Origin: Thermoplasmata archaeon | GTDB lineage: Archaea; Thermoplasmatota; Thermoplasmata; Lutacidiplasmatales; UBA184 | Assembly: GCA_030037695.1 (NCBI GenBank) | Contig: JASHQF010000040.1 | Location: 1 to 41,696 of the forward strand | Direction: 5' to 3' | Length of the DNA: 41,696 nt | Shown here: one piece after another, positions 39,668-41,696 of the stretch | Numbering within the stretch: position 1 is the stretch's first letter | Layout of the letters: every line of letters starts with the position of its first letter | Made by a program: the position numbers and the translations under genes | Notes under the pieces: generated by a model | Database searches by the model: none | What the model saw: only the letters and a program-made list of their open reading frames with translations | What the model was told of the DNA's origin: nothing

Positions 39668-40358
39668 GCGCCCGAGCCCGTTCCACGGCTACCCCGGCCG
39701 GCTCCTCGTCTTCGAGGGGCTGGACGGCAGCGGTAAGTCGACGCAGGCGGCGCTGCTCGGCAAGTGGCTCTCCGCGCAGGGCTACCGGGTCTTCTTCACG
39801 GAGTGGAACTCCTCCGACCTCGTCTCGAGCGTGATCCGGCGTGGGAAGAAGAAGGGCCTCCTGACCCCCACGACCTTCAGCCTCCTCCACGCCACCGACT
39901 TCGCCGACCGGTTCGAGCGGAAGATCCTGCCGCCGCTCCGAGCGGGGTACCTCGTCGTCTGCGATCGGTACGCCCACACCGCGTTCGTCCGGGACGCCGC
40001 GCGAGGGTGCGATCCGGACTGGGTGCGCACGATCTACTCGTTCGCTCCGCGGCCCGACCGCGCGTTCTACTTCCGGGTCCCGGTCTCGGTGACGCTCCGC
40101 CGCAAGCTCGCTTCCCGCCTCAAGATCAACTACTACGAGGCCGGCATGGACCTCGGCCTCGCCGACTCCGTCGAGGAGAGCTACGAACGGTTCCAGAGCC
40201 GGCTCAAGCGCGAGTACGACCGGATCGCCGAGGTCGACCGGTTCGCGGTCGTCGATGCCATCCGGCCGGTCGAGGCGGTCCAGGCGGAGCTCCGCGCGAA
40301 CCTCCAACCGCTGCTCGCGAACTTCCCCACCGGGGCGGACCTGATGCATGACGGCTAG
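39657..40358 (+). CDS. Thymidylate-kinase-like P-loop kinase 1
   Basis: The 233-aa protein has a perfect P-loop, FEGLDGSGKSTQ (21-29), a DRY motif, VVCDRYAHTAF (103-105), and a C-terminal lid-like helix region. Where true dTMP kinases have TREPGG it reads TEWNSSDLVSS, and it has the unusual motifs FSLLHATDFADR and YYEAGMDLGL. The substrate may not be dTMP. Its GTG overlaps the end of ppx by 11 nt, and its own end overlaps the next paralogue by 11 nt, so all three are tightly coupled. A link to polyphosphate as phosphate donor or product is inference from context. Confidence 0.78.
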   Translation: MNAERPSPFHGYPGRLLVFEGLDGSGKSTQAALLGKWLSAQGYRVFFTEWNSSDLVSSVIRRGKKKGLLTPTTFSLLHATDFADRFERKILPPLRAGYLVVCDRYAHTAFVRDAARGCDPDWVRTIYSFAPRPDRAFYFRVPVSVTLRRKLASRLKINYYEAGMDLGLADSVEESYERFQSRLKREYDRIAEVDRFAVVDAIRPVEAVQAELRANLQPLLANFPTGADLMHDG

Positions 40359-41109
40359 GACGTACGGTACCGGGCTGCCGGGGATGCCGCAGGGCACGCT
40401 CGGCGGCAAGCTGATCGTGATCGAGGGGGCCGACGGCTCCGGGCGGACCACCGAGGTCGCCCTCCTCAAGGACGCGCTCGAGGTCGAGGGCCACGCGGTC
40501 GTCGACACCGGTCTGCGTCGCTCCGACCTCGTCAGCGCGGAGATCGACCGGGCGAAGCAGGGGCACACGCTCGGGGCGACGACGATGGCGCTCCTCTACG
40601 CGGTCGACTTCGCCGACCAGCTCGAGAACAAGATGATCCCCGCGCTCGCGGCGGGGAGCACGGTCCTCGCGGACCGGTACATCTACACGCTGATGGCGCG
40701 GGCGATCGTCCGGGGCGCGTCCCGGGAGTACGCCCGGGAGCTGTACGGCTTCGCGCTGCAGCCGGATCTGGTCGTGTTCCTCGACGCCCGGCCCGAGATC
40801 CTGCTCCACCGCGCGATCGGCAAGTACGGGAGCCTCGACTTCTGGGAATCCGGCATGGACCTGTCGCTCTCCCGCGACCTGTTCGAGAGCTTCTTCCTCT
40901 ACCAGGCCCGGCTCTCGCGGGAGTTCGACTGGATGCGCGAGGAGTACGCCTTCCACCGCGTCGACGCGAACCGGGGACCCGAGCTCGTCCACGAGGAGGT
41001 GCGGCGGCTGGTCGCGCCCCTGTACGGGATGAAACCCCCGCCCCGGCCCGTCGGGCGGGAGCCGCGGCCTACGGGCGACCGCGCTCGTCGGCGAGCTGCT
41101 TCCTCGTAA
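40348..41109 (+). CDS. Thymidylate-kinase-like P-loop kinase 2 (altered Walker A)
   Basis: The 253-aa protein is a diverged paralogue of the preceding kinase: EGADGSGRTTEVALL (P-loop 27-35), ALLYAVDFADQLENK, VLADRYIYTLMARAIVRGA and FWESGMDLSLSRDLF line up with it. The essential P-loop Lys is Arg33, which in most P-loop kinases impairs phosphoryl transfer, so this subunit may be regulatory or partner the first kinase. An in-frame ATG at 40384 is an alternative start. The 3' end overlaps convergent sixA by 41 nt; the last 25 residues are Pro/Arg-rich and may be a loose tail. Confidence 0.75.
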   Translation: MTARTYGTGLPGMPQGTLGGKLIVIEGADGSGRTTEVALLKDALEVEGHAVVDTGLRRSDLVSAEIDRAKQGHTLGATTMALLYAVDFADQLENKMIPALAAGSTVLADRYIYTLMARAIVRGASREYARELYGFALQPDLVVFLDARPEILLHRAIGKYGSLDFWESGMDLSLSRDLFESFFLYQARLSREFDWMREEYAFHRVDANRGPELVHEEVRRLVAPLYGMKPPPRPVGREPRPTGDRARRRAASS

Positions 41110-41608
41110 GCAGCCAGACGAGCCGACCGGCGCCCGGCTTCACGCCGTCGGGGAACTCGAGGCACGCCGCCCCGCCCTTCGTGAAGTGGACGGCCGAGAT
41201 CCCGTCGCCCGCGATCGCCATGCCGACGAACTCCGCGAGCGTGGGCTCGTGGCCGACCAGCATCACCCCACCGCTCGGGGTCAGTCGACGCAGCCGCTCG
41301 AAGATCGGCTCGGGAAGTCCTCCGGGGGCGAGCTCGGGCCACGTCTCGAGCCGGGGCGTCGGGGCCAGGGTCTCGCGCACGATGCGGGCCGTGGCGAGGG
41401 CCCGCTCGGCCTCGCTCGTCGCCATCCGGCGCACCGGCGTCGCGACCCGGGCGAGACCTTTCGCGGCCCGCCGGGTCTGGCTCTGCCCCTTCGAGGTGAG
41501 GGGCCGTCGGTCGTCGTCGGGCCAGCGCACCGGGTCCCGGTCCTCCGCGGGGCCGTGCCGGACCAGGGTGACCCTCACGTTGCGAACCTTGCGGGCGGGG
41601 GCAGACAT
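41069..41608 (-). CDS. sixA: SixA-type histidine phosphatase
   Basis: The 179-aa protein is a short member of the histidine phosphatase (phosphoglycerate-mutase-like) superfamily. The catalytic RHG is in TLVRHGPAEDR (17-19), followed by RPLTSKGQSQTRRAAKGL, ATSEAERALATARI and the second His in MLVGHEPTLAEFVG. SixA removes phosphate from phosphohistidine in bacteria. Here the neighbouring polyphosphate genes suggest it belongs to the same pathway. A TTAAAG box lies about 38 nt upstream on the minus strand. Confidence 0.9.
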   Translation of the reverse strand: MSAPARKVRNVRVTLVRHGPAEDRDPVRWPDDDRRPLTSKGQSQTRRAAKGLARVATPVRRMATSEAERALATARIVRETLAPTPRLETWPELAPGGLPEPIFERLRRLTPSGGVMLVGHEPTLAEFVGMAIAGDGISAVHFTKGGAACLEFPDGVKPGAGRLVWLLTRKQLADERGRP

Positions 41609-41642
41609 CGAGGCTCCGAGGGGGGGTCCCGATGGACTTCTC

Positions 41643-41652
41643 CCCTTAAAGG
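41643..41652 (-). promoter_or_regulatory. TATA-like box before sixA
   Basis: The minus strand reads CCTTTAAGGG, centred about 39 nt before the sixA ATG. The remaining bases to the window end show no gene. Confidence 0.45.
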
Positions 41653-41696
41653 GTGCTGTCCGTAGGAGTGCGTAATCTCCGTAGCGAGGCGACCGT

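Noticed and set aside
39657..41109. Standard dTMP kinase and a simple duplicate
   Set aside because: Both lack the TREPGG segment, share unusual motifs, and lie in a CHAD/Ppx/SixA cluster; the second has an altered P-loop.

Overview
The window is a gene-dense, very GC-rich stretch of an archaeal chromosome. Archaeal markers are an A-type (V/A) ATP synthase operon, an LSm protein next to ribosomal protein L37e, ribosomal protein S15 of the long archaeal form next to a DHH/RecJ-like nuclease, an archaeal-type TrpRS, a PolB2-type DNA polymerase and an OB-fold SSB with a Gly-rich tail. Start codons are often preceded, 25-35 nt upstream, by A/T-rich TATA-like boxes in an otherwise G/C background, which suggests many leaderless transcripts. 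A bacterial-type gyrA and a folate-type dihydropteroate synthase fit a euryarchaeal group II lineage. A high-GC Thermoplasmatota-like archaeon is my best inference, but the sequence alone does not prove it.

Layout. 1-8.2 kb (minus): ATP synthase operon F-A-B-D-(43-aa membrane protein)-H-I. Subunit A carries a homing-endonuclease intein in its P-loop and has an in-frame TGA just before what looks like its natural C-terminal tail. 8.2-9.9 kb: START-like protein and two-cluster ferredoxin (minus), then a DUF72 protein (plus). 10-13.4 kb (plus): three-gene cassette of a RadA-like ATPase without Walker A, a 69-aa protein and PolB2, each joined by a 4-nt stop/start overlap. 13.4-17.4 kb (plus): tandem GNAT protein, putative GT-B-like protein, a degenerate M29 aminopeptidase homologue and a 3-methyladenine DNA glycosylase. 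17.4-18.6 kb (minus): L37e, LSm and a P-loop kinase. 18.7-20 kb (plus): folP. 19.9-24.6 kb (minus): S15, RecJ-like DHH protein, GyrA and a zinc ribbon protein, all overlapping. 24.6-28.9 kb: small HTH-like gene, Cys-rich protein plus TrpRS, TPR protein, SSB, and a thioredoxin-fold/RAM fusion. 28.9-33.3 kb (minus): carA-carB. 33.5-37.1 kb: TrxR-like flavoprotein, HAD phosphatase, zinc ribbon protein and a wHTH-fused DNA methyltransferase. 37.1-41.6 kb: a probable polyphosphate cluster of CHAD, divergent Ppx/GppA, two thymidylate-kinase-like paralogues and convergent SixA.

How the parts work together. Most genes are housekeeping (energy, pyrimidines, translation, folate, topology). The more unusual units are the PolB2 cassette (probably DNA-damage tolerance), the CHAD/Ppx/TMK-like/SixA set (probably polyphosphate or phosphohistidine metabolism with kinases of unknown substrate), and the remodelled ATP synthase operon. 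I see no CRISPR array, tRNA, rRNA, insertion sequence or prophage.
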